Shown here piece after piece: positions 1 through 6,927 of a DNA stretch of 64,000 nt; the first letter of the stretch is position 1, and every line of letters starts with the position of its first letter. The notes beneath the pieces were generated by a model. It searched no databases and was not told the DNA's origin. It saw nothing but the letters and a program-made list of their open reading frames with translations. Position numbers and translations under genes: made by a program. Origin of the DNA: SZUA-547 sp963669315 (lineage in GTDB: Bacteria; Pseudomonadota; Alphaproteobacteria; Rhodobacterales; Rhodobacteraceae); the NCBI GenBank assembly GCA_963669315.1, contig OY770021.1:558001-622000 (forward strand), given 5' to 3'.

Positions 1-441
1 CTGTCTGCTCAGCGGTTGGGTGAGGTAGCGGGGATGCGTTGGGATGAAATCGAGGGCGACGTGTGGACGCTTCCGACAGAGCGCCACAAAGGCAAGCGCT
101 CGCATGAAGTTCCACTGTCCGCAGCGCTGGTGGATCTAATAGGGGAGCAGCCGCGCCATGACGCCCACGTCTTTTCGACCCGGAGAGGCCGCTCCATCAC
201 GCCCGGCGATAAACTCAAGAGGCGGATCGACAAGGCGACAAACCTCAAGGATTGGCGTTTCCATGACGTGCGACGAACAGCGGCGACGATAATGGGCGAC
301 GGCGGCGTTGCGCGATTCGTTATCGAGCGTGTTTTAGGCCACGCGGACAGCAGCGTGACCGCGATTTACGACCGCGCGAGGTATCGCGACGAGAAAAAAG
401 CGGCTCTTGAAGTGCTGGCGAAGTCTCTGAATCGGGATTGA
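1..441 (+). CDS. Tyrosine recombinase (phage/island integrase), C-terminal part
   Basis: The reading frame is open from base 1, so the N-terminal part lies outside the window; 146 residues remain. They cover the catalytic domain of a phage-type tyrosine integrase, the enzyme that inserts and excises an element at an att site. Visible active-site elements are the lysine-containing turn HKGKR near the middle, the HDVRR box (HxxR), the LGH box, and the likely nucleophile tyrosine in SSVTAIYDR. The order and spacing are normal for the family and the C-terminus looks complete. A strong hairpin terminator follows 27 bases after the stop. The gene is read toward the AlpA-like and ATPase genes, so it is taken as the left-hand gene of the element that ends near 6400. 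Confidence 0.9.
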   Translation: MSAQRLGEVAGMRWDEIEGDVWTLPTERHKGKRSHEVPLSAALVDLIGEQPRHDAHVFSTRRGRSITPGDKLKRRIDKATNLKDWRFHDVRRTAATIMGDGGVARFVIERVLGHADSSVTAIYDRARYRDEKKAALEVLAKSLNRD

Positions 442-468
442 ACGGCGTTGTCGCTCACCGAATCGTAA

Positions 469-502
469 GGCCGAGGGGACGACCTCTCGGCCCATTTATT
501 TT
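469..502 (+). terminator. Intrinsic terminator of the integrase gene
   Basis: A 10-bp stem (469-478 with 483-492, one G-T wobble) closes a four-base ACGA loop and is followed by the T-rich run CATTTATTTT. It lies 27 bases after the integrase stop and separates that transcript from the rest of the element. Confidence 0.8.
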
Positions 503-966
503 GACCGAAACCCAACGATCCCACCATACTTATCCCCGCACTTAGTCATGAGATTGGGTGTAGATAAAAAACATCGCGGACAATTACCCGTAATGGTGGG
601 CAGCGTTTGACCGAAAGACTCGGGCGGCATCTATATGAACGACGGCGCATCCGAGGGCGGCATCAACGCGGCCAAGGAACCCGATACCGGCGCAAGGAAC
701 GAGGAGAACATAAAAAGAACCGTCAAACCCGAATCAGAGTTTGACCCCGGCTTACGTTCGCGTAAGCTTCATTTCGAACGGCACCCAGAAGCATCTATAT
801 GTTGTGCCGTTTTAAAACGACGAGGGGCGGGTCTCGCCTTGGAAACAGGACCCACCCCCCACTTTGAAACGACCGTCTCGGGACGTTCTTTTTGTAGAAT
901 GGTGCGCTCACTGCACTTTTGCAATGGAATTTTCCCACTAGGCGGTCTCGATAAAAGAGGACCCAA
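503..966. other. Non-coding stretch between integrase and AlpA-like gene
   Basis: No convincing gene is seen. An open frame beginning at 635 runs into the AlpA-like gene in another frame and has no ribosome site or recognisable protein, so it is not called. The stretch is comparatively AT-rich near 520-600. It holds a widely spaced inverted repeat (CCCACCAT at about 520, ATGGTGGG at about 593), which could be a regulator or recombinase binding region. The promoter of the AlpA-like gene should lie here, but no clear -35/-10 pair was found. Confidence 0.4.
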
Positions 967-1206
967 ATGGGTAAATCGAGCACCAAAGCTAATAACGACT
1001 ACCCCGTCGATGAGCGCGGCTACACCGACACGCCGGGCGCGGAGAAATACGGGATCAACTCGCGGAGTTGGCTCACAAAGGCCCGACATTTCGGTTACGG
1101 CCCTGAGTATGTGAAGTTCGGCAAAGCGGTGCGATACAGTTACGCAGCGCTGGACGCATACGCCAACCGGAACCGTCGCGGCTCCACCCACGGCGACGAC
1201 GCGTGA
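967..1206 (+). CDS. AlpA/excisionase-like small DNA-binding protein
   Basis: This 79-residue protein starts at an ATG with the ribosome site AGAGGA about 9 bases upstream. The middle of the chain (EKYGINSRSWLTKARHFGYG followed by a KFGKAVRYSY strand) has the shape of the short winged-helix proteins of the AlpA/Xis class. In phages and satellites these bind DNA next to the integrase gene and control excision or early transcription. Its place just after the integrase and at the head of the replication-type genes fits that role. The family call rests on layout and general sequence look, not on a diagnostic motif. Confidence 0.6.
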   Translation: MGKSSTKANNDYPVDERGYTDTPGAEKYGINSRSWLTKARHFGYGPEYVKFGKAVRYSYAALDAYANRNRRGSTHGDDA

Positions 1207-1209
1207 TCT

Positions 1210-1467
1210 ATGAAAATCGAAAACTTGGGCGGGCGCTTCTGGCGCTCCGCAGCCTGCGGCCTGCGCGCATGTGCGCGTCCGCTAGCGGGTAAAAAGAAGA
1301 CCGCCGCCCCGATTGGCAGTCGGGACGGCGGGCTGAAGGGTATTCATAGTGTGCATCTCTTTTATAAAGCCCCGCGCCGAATCTGGCAACGGTTAAGCCC
1401 CCTCGCACAGCATGATCCGGCTCTTTTCGCGGCGCTTCCTCTCTGCTTGGGAGGGCTGGCGCAATGA
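1210..1467 (+). CDS. Possible small protein linking the AlpA-like and 108-residue genes
   Basis: An 85-residue frame starts 3 bases after the AlpA-like stop and overlaps the next start by four bases (ATGA), the same coupling used elsewhere in this element. In its favour are this tight fit and the lack of any other frame here. Against it are an unusual composition, no recognisable domain, and a 12-bp hairpin (1301-1331) inside it. It may be a real unknown protein or simply an open leader region. Confidence 0.35.
   Translation: MKIENLGGRFWRSAACGLRACARPLAGKKKTAAPIGSRDGGLKGIHSVHLFYKAPRRIWQRLSPLAQHDPALFAALPLCLGGLAQ
1301..1331. repeat. 12-bp stem-loop ahead of the ATPase operon
   Basis: CCGCCGCCCCGA (1301-1312) pairs with TCGGGACGGCGG (1320-1331) with one C-A mismatch and a seven-base loop. 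It is preceded by an A/G-rich run and not followed by T residues, so a simple terminator is unlikely on the plus strand. It could fold in the mRNA of 1210-1467 or mark a protein site. Confidence 0.55.
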
Positions 1468-1790
1468 CCGTTCACGACAAGACTTTGAACCCCACCCGGC
1501 TGGACCGCGTGGGCGCCGATATCGCCTTAATCCTGCGCCTTCTCCGGCACGGCGACCGGCCCTCGGCATTGATGGACAGGCTGGCGATCCTTTTGGAGCG
1601 CGACCTGGGCGAATGCGAGCGGCTGCTGGTCGCGGGCGGCGCTACGCTCGCGATGGAAGACGACGACCGCGCCGACATGTTCAGGGCGTTTGACCCGCCC
1701 GACCCTTGGCCTTTTCCCGGCATCAGCCGCGAGTCGTTTCGACAGGCTGCTGAAGAATATCGCCGCGAGCGTGATCGGAGGCGGTCATGA
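1464..1790 (+). CDS. Hypothetical element protein, 108 residues
   Basis: This is an acidic and arginine-rich protein of unknown family. It is mostly predicted helix (residues 12-60), with the tryptophan-containing stretch PPDPWPFPG near residue 80 and a charged C-terminal helix rich in Arg and Glu. The start is supported by GGGAGGG about 9 bases upstream. Its stop overlaps the start of the ATPase gene by four bases (ATGA), so the two are translationally coupled. No function can be assigned from sequence; the position suggests an accessory to the ATPase. Confidence 0.7.
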   Translation: MTVHDKTLNPTRLDRVGADIALILRLLRHGDRPSALMDRLAILLERDLGECERLLVAGGATLAMEDDDRADMFRAFDPPDPWPFPGISRESFRQAAEEYRRERDRRRS

Positions 1791-2944
1791 GACAGGTCAG
1801 CGAAGACGAATATCTCGCCGCGCATGGGATTCGAAACGTTACGCCGATCACGGCACAGCCAATCGCGAAACGCGCGTTCACGGCGGCAGAGCTTCAGCAT
1901 ACGGACTTTCCGCCAATCCGCTGGATCGTGCCGGATCTTCTGCCGGAAGGGCTGACACTTCTCGCAGGCAAGCCGAAGCTTGGGAAAAGCTGGTTATCGC
2001 TAGACCTCGCGCTATCGGTCGCGGTCGGCGGGCGTGCGCTAGGTAAGGAATGCGAGCAAGGGGCCGCTCTATATCTTGCGCTCGAAGACAACCCGCGCCG
2101 CCTGCAACGCCGTCTCAGGAAGATCGAGCCGGAACTGAAATGGCCGGGGGCGCTGGAGTTCCGAACCGAGTTCCCGCGTCTCGACGCTGGCGGTCTGAAC
2201 CTTCTCAGAGACTGGCTAAAAGAGCACGGCGACGCCCGCCTTATCATCGTGGATACGCTCGCGGTGGTTCGCGGGAACGCGAAGGTATCGGACAGCGCTC
2301 ATAGCAGCGATTATGCCGCACTGCGCGGTCTGCACCAGATCGCGGGCGAGTTCGGAATCGCGGTGCTGGTTGTCCACCACCTCCGCAAGGCGGGTAGCGA
2401 AGATCCGTTCGACAGTGTTTCGGGTTCAACCGGCCTGACAGGCGCGGCAGACGCGACGCTGATCCTTTCGCAGACCGACGGCGACGTGACTCTCTACGGA
2501 CGCGGGCGAGACCTTGAGGAGATTGAGACCGCGCTTGAGTTCGACGCCGAGACTTGCCGGTGGCGCGATCTGGGCGACCCTGCCGAGGCGTTCGCGAGCG
2601 ATACACGCGCGGCGATCCTCTCAGCGATCCGGGGAGGCAGTGCGACGCCTGCGGATGTTCGCGACTTCACGGGCCTGGAGCATGAGCTTGTGAAGAAGAA
2701 CATGCAGCGCATGGCGCGGGCGGGTCACCTGAAGAAAGAGGCTAAGGGACGGTACGTAATCCCCCTAGACCCCCTGTCCCCGCCGTCCCCGTGTCCCCGT
2801 TCTGAGGCTAGCAGGGACACAGGGACAGGAGGGACAGGCCTAGACCGGGCGATGGACGTCGAAGAACGCGCCGCCATTCTTGAGCATGACCACGGCCTCA
2901 GCCGCGACGACGCCGAACGTAAGGCGAAGGCGGTGAAGCCATGA
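1787..2944 (+). CDS. RecA-fold ATPase (AAA_25/RepA helicase-like) of the element
   Basis: A 385-residue protein with a RecA-type core. Walker A is GKPKLGKS at residues 61-68, Walker B is the hydrophobic strand ending in IIVDT near residue 155, and a VVHHLRK segment near residue 195 leads into a Ser/Gly-rich loop (SVSGSTGLTGAAD). This arrangement is typical of the RepA/AAA_25 replicative helicases of plasmids, ICEs and phage satellites. A winged-helix-like region (about residues 262-325) follows, then a Pro/Ser/Gly/Thr-rich linker (about 326-352) and a helical tail. The linker is encoded by a striking inverted array of GTCCC/GGGAC units. The gene is coupled by ATGA overlaps to genes on both sides. 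Its likely job is unwinding or loading at the element's own origin. No primase domain is visible in the window. Confidence 0.82.
   Translation: MRQVSEDEYLAAHGIRNVTPITAQPIAKRAFTAAELQHTDFPPIRWIVPDLLPEGLTLLAGKPKLGKSWLSLDLALSVAVGGRALGKECEQGAALYLALEDNPRRLQRRLRKIEPELKWPGALEFRTEFPRLDAGGLNLLRDWLKEHGDARLIIVDTLAVVRGNAKVSDSAHSSDYAALRGLHQIAGEFGIAVLVVHHLRKAGSEDPFDSVSGSTGLTGAADATLILSQTDGDVTLYGRGRDLEEIETALEFDAETCRWRDLGDPAEAFASDTRAAILSAIRGGSATPADVRDFTGLEHELVKKNMQRMARAGHLKKEAKGRYVIPLDPLSPPSPCPRSEASRDTGTGGTGLDRAMDVEERAAILEHDHGLSRDDAERKAKAVKP
2773..2838. repeat. Mirror-symmetric hairpin of GTCCC/GGGAC units inside the ATPase gene
   Basis: Three left arms, CCTGTCCC (2773-2780), GTCCC (2785-2789) and GTGTCCC (2791-2797), pair exactly with GGGACAC (2814-2820), GGGAC (2822-2826) and GGGACAGG (2831-2838). 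The intervening internal loops are of equal size on both sides. The loop is 16 bases. The octamer CCTAGACC flanks the array directly on both sides (2764-2771 and 2839-2846). Such structures can be replication origins or protein-binding arrays; here it also encodes the Pro-rich linker. Confidence 0.8.
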
Positions 2945-3186
2945 CCCGCCAATGGTACGACAGCCAAGCCGCCGAACGCGAGGAACTGCGCCTCTCGGAC
3001 TTCCTCGAAGACCGCTTGGAATCCGCCCGCGAGGAAGACCTGACCTGGGCGCTGGCCATCGTGGCCGATGACTGGTGGCGTCAGTTCGGCCCGGCCAAGC
3101 AGTTCACATTGGGCGGTGAACTCGATCAGACCTCCGACGACGAAGGCTTCGCTGGCGTCGATCAATACGGGGATGACTGGTTTTGA
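2941..3186 (+). CDS. Hypothetical acidic protein, 81 residues
   Basis: It overlaps the ATPase stop by four bases (ATGA) and its own stop overlaps the next start, so it belongs to the same transcript. The protein is highly acidic, with a helical first half (REELRLSDFLEDRLESAREED), a central WALAIVADDWWRQFG stretch, and an Asp/Gly-rich tail. No family is recognised. Acidic small proteins in this place may act as DNA mimics or adaptor subunits, but that is speculation. Confidence 0.65.
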   Translation: MTRQWYDSQAAEREELRLSDFLEDRLESAREEDLTWALAIVADDWWRQFGPAKQFTLGGELDQTSDDEGFAGVDQYGDDWF

Positions 3187-3368
3187 ATAAGCAAGATTTT
3201 GAGGCCCGTCTCGCCGCCCTCCTAGCCGAACACCGGGCGGCTCTCAGGCACGCTGACCGGACCCGCGACGCCGTGCGGGAACTGATCCAGCAAAGCCACA
3301 ACGATCTAGACGACGACGCCAGAGAGGCGATCTGGACGCGTGTCAGCGCGCTCACAACGATTCACTGA
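3183..3368 (+). CDS. Hypothetical coiled-coil-like protein, 61 residues
   Basis: It starts with TTG at 3183, overlapping the preceding stop (TTGA). The whole chain looks like an amphipathic helix rich in Ala, Arg, Asp and Glu (for example FEARLAALLAEHRAALRHAD). Nothing identifies a function. The coupled start supports reality despite its small size. Confidence 0.55.
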   Translation: MNKQDFEARLAALLAEHRAALRHADRTRDAVRELIQQSHNDLDDDAREAIWTRVSALTTIH

Positions 3369-3382
3369 AGAGGAGCAGAAGA

Positions 3383-3586
3383 ATGAATCCCGACAATCTG
3401 AAAATCGGCGAGGAATGCGAGCTTAGGGGCGCACTGATCTCGCTCACGGTAGGGCATGGCAAGTTCGGCGCCGCTCAGCACATGGCACATGTCGCCGCTG
3501 AGACGATGGTGGAGGCTGTCGGCACCGACGGTGCAGCCGCCTTTCTCCACGCGCTGGCCGAAGAGGTGGCGCAGGGGGTGTCATGA
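3383..3586 (+). CDS. Hypothetical protein, 67 residues
   Basis: The ATG is preceded by a strong AGAGGAG ribosome site. The short protein begins MNPDNLKIGEECELRG, continues with a Gly/His-containing loop, and ends in a helix rich in Ala and Glu (FLHALAEEVAQGVS). No known family is recognised. It is the last gene of the ATPase run before a control region. Confidence 0.6.
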   Translation: MNPDNLKIGEECELRGALISLTVGHGKFGAAQHMAHVAAETMVEAVGTDGAAAFLHALAEEVAQGVS

Positions 3587-3953
3587 TCCTCAACGTCGCC
3601 TCGCTGCTCACCTGAGGCCCCCGGCAAGCTGTAATGCTAACCCACTTTTTTCAATGAGACGTTTCTCATGCGCGCGCAACGCGCGCCCGCGCGCGCGCGG
3701 GAGCGGGGGGTGATCGCCGATCCAGGGTGACTGTCGGGAACACCGGAGGCACACCCTAAACGCGCGTTCCCGCAATTCAAAAAATGAGTTGCGCGTTATG
3801 GCGTCGGCACTCTACCGAAAGGCGATATGGTAGAAATATGCAGTGTTTAGGAAACATATCCATTAACGCTACTGTTTTCCCTTGACATTAATGCCGTTTT
3901 GTGTTACTATGCTCGGCATAATCGCTAGAGGTGCGCAGATCGAGCAGGACAGC
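3587..3953. promoter_or_regulatory. Internal control region of the element
   Basis: This 367-bp region carries no gene but is rich in signals. ATGAGA-N4-TCTCAT is a perfect palindrome at 3654-3669. A nearly pure alternating CG/GC tract occupies about 3670-3703. AACGCGC (3759-3765) is the inverse of GCGCGTT (3791-3797). A sigma70-type promoter sits at 3882-3910. The region separates the replication-type genes from the MerR-like and capsid genes and probably holds the operator of a regulator that switches on the second half. Confidence 0.6.
3882..3910 (+). promoter_or_regulatory. Sigma70-type promoter for the MerR-like/capsid transcript
   Basis: TTGACA (3882-3887) is a perfect -35 box. A 17-base spacer follows, then TACTAT (3905-3910), four of six matches to the -10 box. 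Initiation would fall about 35-40 bases before the ATG at 3954. Confidence 0.75.
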
Positions 3954-4370
3954 ATGACAAGAACAATGACAGCGGGGCCGCTTGCGGCTCTTCATCGGCG
4001 TGGGCAGATCGCCGATCACCAAGCGCGGGCGGGCGTTCGCCTGGCGCAATTCTGCGAGGCGCGGGAACGGCTGGGGGAGAGCCGCTACAGCAAACTTCCA
4101 CCGTCATTTTATAAGCTGGAAACGCTGATCGACCGCAGCTTCGAATTTCACTGCCCGGTCTCTGACTTTCAGTTGACGGCGCTAAAAGAACTGGCCCGCG
4201 CCCGCGACGATCTGGGCGACGAACGCTTCGACGTTGCGGTCGCCGTTTGCTGGCGGGGCGAGACGACCGGACGCCGCCGAAAGGGCGAAAAGCGATGGCG
4301 GCTTCTCAGAGAGGCGCTTGAACACCTCGCCGAACTATGGGGCTTTCAAACGATAGGAGCAGAAAGATGA
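3954..4370 (+). CDS. Hypothetical element protein, 138 residues
   Basis: The ATG at 3954 is chosen because the frame upstream of it is occupied by the promoter; a second ATG at 3966 is possible. The protein is basic and helical, with conserved-looking segments KLPPSFYKLETLIDRSFEF and LTALKELARARDDLGDERFD, and a C-terminal helix LLREALEHLAELWGF. It resembles unknown regulators found beside MerR-like genes in alphaproteobacterial prophages, but no domain can be named. The stop overlaps the next start by four bases. Confidence 0.65.
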   Translation: MTRTMTAGPLAALHRRGQIADHQARAGVRLAQFCEARERLGESRYSKLPPSFYKLETLIDRSFEFHCPVSDFQLTALKELARARDDLGDERFDVAVAVCWRGETTGRRRKGEKRWRLLREALEHLAELWGFQTIGAER

Positions 4371-4855
4371 CTGAAGAACCAAAACCACTGGAAACCTACT
4401 ACCGACAGGCTGACTTATGCCGGATCGCAGATGTGTCTGACGCGACGGTAAATAACTGGATCAAGTCCGGCGCCATCGAGCGGCACGAACTGCGAAAAGT
4501 CCCGCACGCTGATACCCACCTGCCGCGCTTCTTCACGTTCAAGGAAGTGTTGAAAACCCGCATCATTCGGGAGCTAGTGAAAATGGGCCGCATGAGGCCG
4601 ACAGAAGCTTCGTTGTTTGCGGAAATGGCCGCATCAGCGCTGCACTCGGCTGCGATCCGACGGGATGATGACAAGCCCTTGGGCGACGCGCTGCACATGT
4701 ATGTGTGGGTAGATGAAGACGGCGAGCACGTTGACTACAAGGCCCCTGACGTCGCCGCTGTCAGCCTCCCAGCATCCAATATCTTCGACAAAACCTTCGC
4801 CCGCGCGGTCGAGATTCTGACGCCTCAGGAACCGGGCGAACTGGTGCCGGAATGA
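4367..4855 (+). CDS. MerR-like helix-turn-helix protein
   Basis: The 162-residue protein starts at ATG 4367 with AGGAG seven bases upstream. Residues 10-35 (YYRQADLCRIADVSDATVNN) form a MerR-type winged helix-turn-helix with the usual YRQADLCRI opening and the following WIKSG turn. A second basic region (FTFKEVLKTRIIRELVKMG) supplies the wing and recognition helices. The C-terminal half has no known effector domain. It is a likely DNA-binding regulator or packaging-recognition protein of the element. It overlaps both neighbours by four bases, so it is made with the 138- and 63-residue proteins. Confidence 0.75.
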   Translation: MTEEPKPLETYYRQADLCRIADVSDATVNNWIKSGAIERHELRKVPHADTHLPRFFTFKEVLKTRIIRELVKMGRMRPTEASLFAEMAASALHSAAIRRDDDKPLGDALHMYVWVDEDGEHVDYKAPDVAAVSLPASNIFDKTFARAVEILTPQEPGELVPE

Positions 4856-5043
4856 TGACGACCGGCGAAATGATCGAGCGCCTTCGCGAAGCATTGCAGG
4901 CGGGCAAACTCGACAAGTTTCACCTTCCATTCGCGCGGACCATTCTCCGCAAAAACAGACGACCGAACTGGCGACCATCGCCGAGACAGGATCGCCGCTT
5001 GCGCCTGATCGTCTCGCAACTGATCGCCGCCGAGACCCCTTAA
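4852..5043 (+). CDS. Hypothetical basic protein, 63 residues
   Basis: It overlaps the MerR-like gene by four bases. The first half is a helix (GEMIERLREALQAGKLDKFH); the second half is strongly basic (ILRKNRRPNWRPSPRQDRR), which suggests nucleic-acid contact. It lies directly before the capsid gene. No family is known to me. Confidence 0.5.
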   Translation: MMTTGEMIERLREALQAGKLDKFHLPFARTILRKNRRPNWRPSPRQDRRLRLIVSQLIAAETP

Positions 5044-5108
5044 TCGCGCCGTGGGAAGCGCAATTCCGGCCCGTCGTGAGACGCGCCTTTCCCTTAGAAG
5101 GAAACGAC

Positions 5109-6353
5109 ATGTCTAAACTGAAAACACTCCGCGCAAAGCAGCAGCACATTTTGGCTGACGCGAAAGAGGCGCTGAACCAGCTCACCCCAGAAATCAGCCC
5201 AGATCGCGAGAACGAGCTTCAGGCTCGCCATGACGAGTTGATGGCCGAGTACGATGACCTCGACTTTCAGGCCCGCCTGATCGAGCGCGACGAAGCAATC
5301 GACACCTCGCGCCGCCCTGGGAGCGGTAACAGGACCGCTCGCACCGACAGCGAAGAACGGCTCTTTTCTCTGAAGCCGGAAGAGCGCTGCGAGGATTGGC
5401 AGCGCGAGCGCGTTGGCCGCTCCGAATTCGCTGATCTCAGTCTCGGAAATTACCTTCGGTCGATGGTGACTGGCGCGAAGACCGATCAGGAAAAACGCGC
5501 CCTCAGTGAAGGCACCGACAGCCAAGGCGGTTTTACGGTTCCCGACCTTCTGAGTTCGCGCTTGATCGACTTGATGCGAAACCGCATGGCTCTTAGCCGC
5601 GCTGGCGCGATGACCGTCCCCTTGGGAAGCGATACGAACCATATCGCAACGGTCGCTTCAGATCCGGTTCCGGCCTGGCGTGCTGAGCATGGCGCTGTCG
5701 CGGAATCCGACCCGACGTTCTCGCGGGTCGAGCTGCTGCCCAAGTCGCTCGCGGTCTTGGTCAAGGCATCGCGCGAGGTGCTGGACGATACACTCAATAT
5801 CGGCACGGCGCTTCCGAACATCATCGCGTCCGCGTTGGCGGTTGAGGTGGATCGCGTCGGCCTCTTCGGCACTGGCGTTGATCCTGAGCCGCAGGGCGTC
5901 GCCAACATCTCTGGCATCGGCGAAGTCGATCACCTCGGCGCGGCCCTGGACTACACGCCGCTTCTAACGGCGCGGGGCCAGATCACCGGGGCGAACTTCT
6001 CAGGCGACGATATCGGGTTCATCATGAACCCGGCGGAAGAGAACACGCTCGCGGGTCTCAAGGACTCTCAGGGCCAATGGCTCGGCGCGCCGCCTGTCAT
6101 GTCGCGGGCGCAGTTCTTCTCCACGGGCAACGTTCCTGACGCCGATGCGGTTTCGCCGACGGAAGGCATCATGCTCGCCGGTGTCTGGAAGCACCTACTG
6201 GTTGGCATCCGGCAAGAGATTCGCATCGAGACGCTGAAAGAGCGTTTTGCGGACACTCTCGAAGTCGGCTTCCTGGCGCATCTACGCGTCGATTTCGCGG
6301 TTGAGTATCCTTCAGCTTTCGTCGCGATCCGCAATATCGCCGATCCAGACTGA
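5109..6353 (+). CDS. HK97-fold phage major capsid protein
   Basis: A 414-residue protein beginning at ATG 5109 (AGAAGGA ribosome site). Residues 1-80 are a charged coiled coil of the delta/scaffold type. The capsid fold starts around residue 125 with LSEGTDSQGGFTVPDLLSS, the usual opening of HK97-family capsid proteins, followed by the spine-helix region (RAGAMTVPLGSDTNHIATV), the E-loop/A-domain motif PKSLAVLVKASREVLDD, and the C-terminal FLAHLRVDFAVEYPSAFVAI. The length is normal for a complete protein. No protease to cut the delta region, portal or terminase is found between here and the rhamnose genes. The protein may build shells with parts from a helper phage, or be a relic. Confidence 0.9.
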   Translation: MSKLKTLRAKQQHILADAKEALNQLTPEISPDRENELQARHDELMAEYDDLDFQARLIERDEAIDTSRRPGSGNRTARTDSEERLFSLKPEERCEDWQRERVGRSEFADLSLGNYLRSMVTGAKTDQEKRALSEGTDSQGGFTVPDLLSSRLIDLMRNRMALSRAGAMTVPLGSDTNHIATVASDPVPAWRAEHGAVAESDPTFSRVELLPKSLAVLVKASREVLDDTLNIGTALPNIIASALAVEVDRVGLFGTGVDPEPQGVANISGIGEVDHLGAALDYTPLLTARGQITGANFSGDDIGFIMNPAEENTLAGLKDSQGQWLGAPPVMSRAQFFSTGNVPDADAVSPTEGIMLAGVWKHLLVGIRQEIRIETLKERFADTLEVGFLAHLRVDFAVEYPSAFVAIRNIADPD

Positions 6354-6372
6354 TCCCCGACCTAACGAATAG

Positions 6373-6403
6373 CCCCCGGCCGGTGTGGCATTATGGCCGG
6401 GGG
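6373..6403 (+). terminator. Hairpin after the capsid gene
   Basis: A perfect 9-bp stem, CCCCCGGCC (6373-6381) with GGCCGGGGG (6395-6403), and a 13-base loop lie 19 bases after the capsid stop. There is no T run, so it is a terminator-like hairpin rather than a textbook intrinsic terminator. Confidence 0.6.
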
Positions 6404-6927
6404 ACATACGCGAACGGGGGACACTGACGAACCCGCTGGGATGAAACATCCTGTATCACAACTGCGCGGCGAATTGAATAGCGGTCGATACGCGAGCCCA
6501 ACGACCGAGTTGAGCGGCCGGGGGTGGTGTCGAACTGGACCCCTTCGCCTAGCGACCGGAGGCCCCTAGCGACCGGCCATAAACCTTAACATTCGCCCGA
6601 AAAAACCGGAGAAAAGGTCGGAAATTCAATGAGCGCCTTCGACTCCTGGTCTACACAAGCGCCCTCGCGGTTGTTCCTACCGGGCGCCGGAATGTCTGGA
6701 TTGGGGCCGAAAGCCGAAACTTGACCGAGTGCCCGCCATGTCCGCTGTGCGCCAGCTCCAGTCGTTCGCGGCAGCTCGCACAATTGGCTGCTGTGCGGGA
6801 CGAAGCAGCCTTTTGCATTCCAAACACCAATGTCTGCTTTCGAGAAATCAGGATCGAATGCCGTATTGGCAGAGGCCAAGATCCAACACTCCATGTTGCC
6901 GTATGTAAAAGCAATAAAAATTCGATC
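6404..6927. other. Non-coding junction between element and rhamnose cluster
   Basis: No gene is supported over these 524 bases; open frames on the minus strand have no ribosome site or family likeness. The 12-mer CCTAGCGACCGG occurs twice, at 6548-6559 and 6565-6576. The part from about 6720 to 6900 resembles the worn non-coding DNA often seen between roseobacter genes. The right-hand att site of the element may lie here. Confidence 0.4.

Noticed and set aside
635..1114. 159-residue open frame before the AlpA-like gene
   Set aside because: It has no ribosome site or family likeness and overlaps the better-supported AlpA-like gene in another frame.
6586..6914. Two minus-strand frames of 87-102 residues after the capsid gene
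   Set aside because: There is no ribosome site and the frames overlap one another. The DNA resembles worn spacer sequence.
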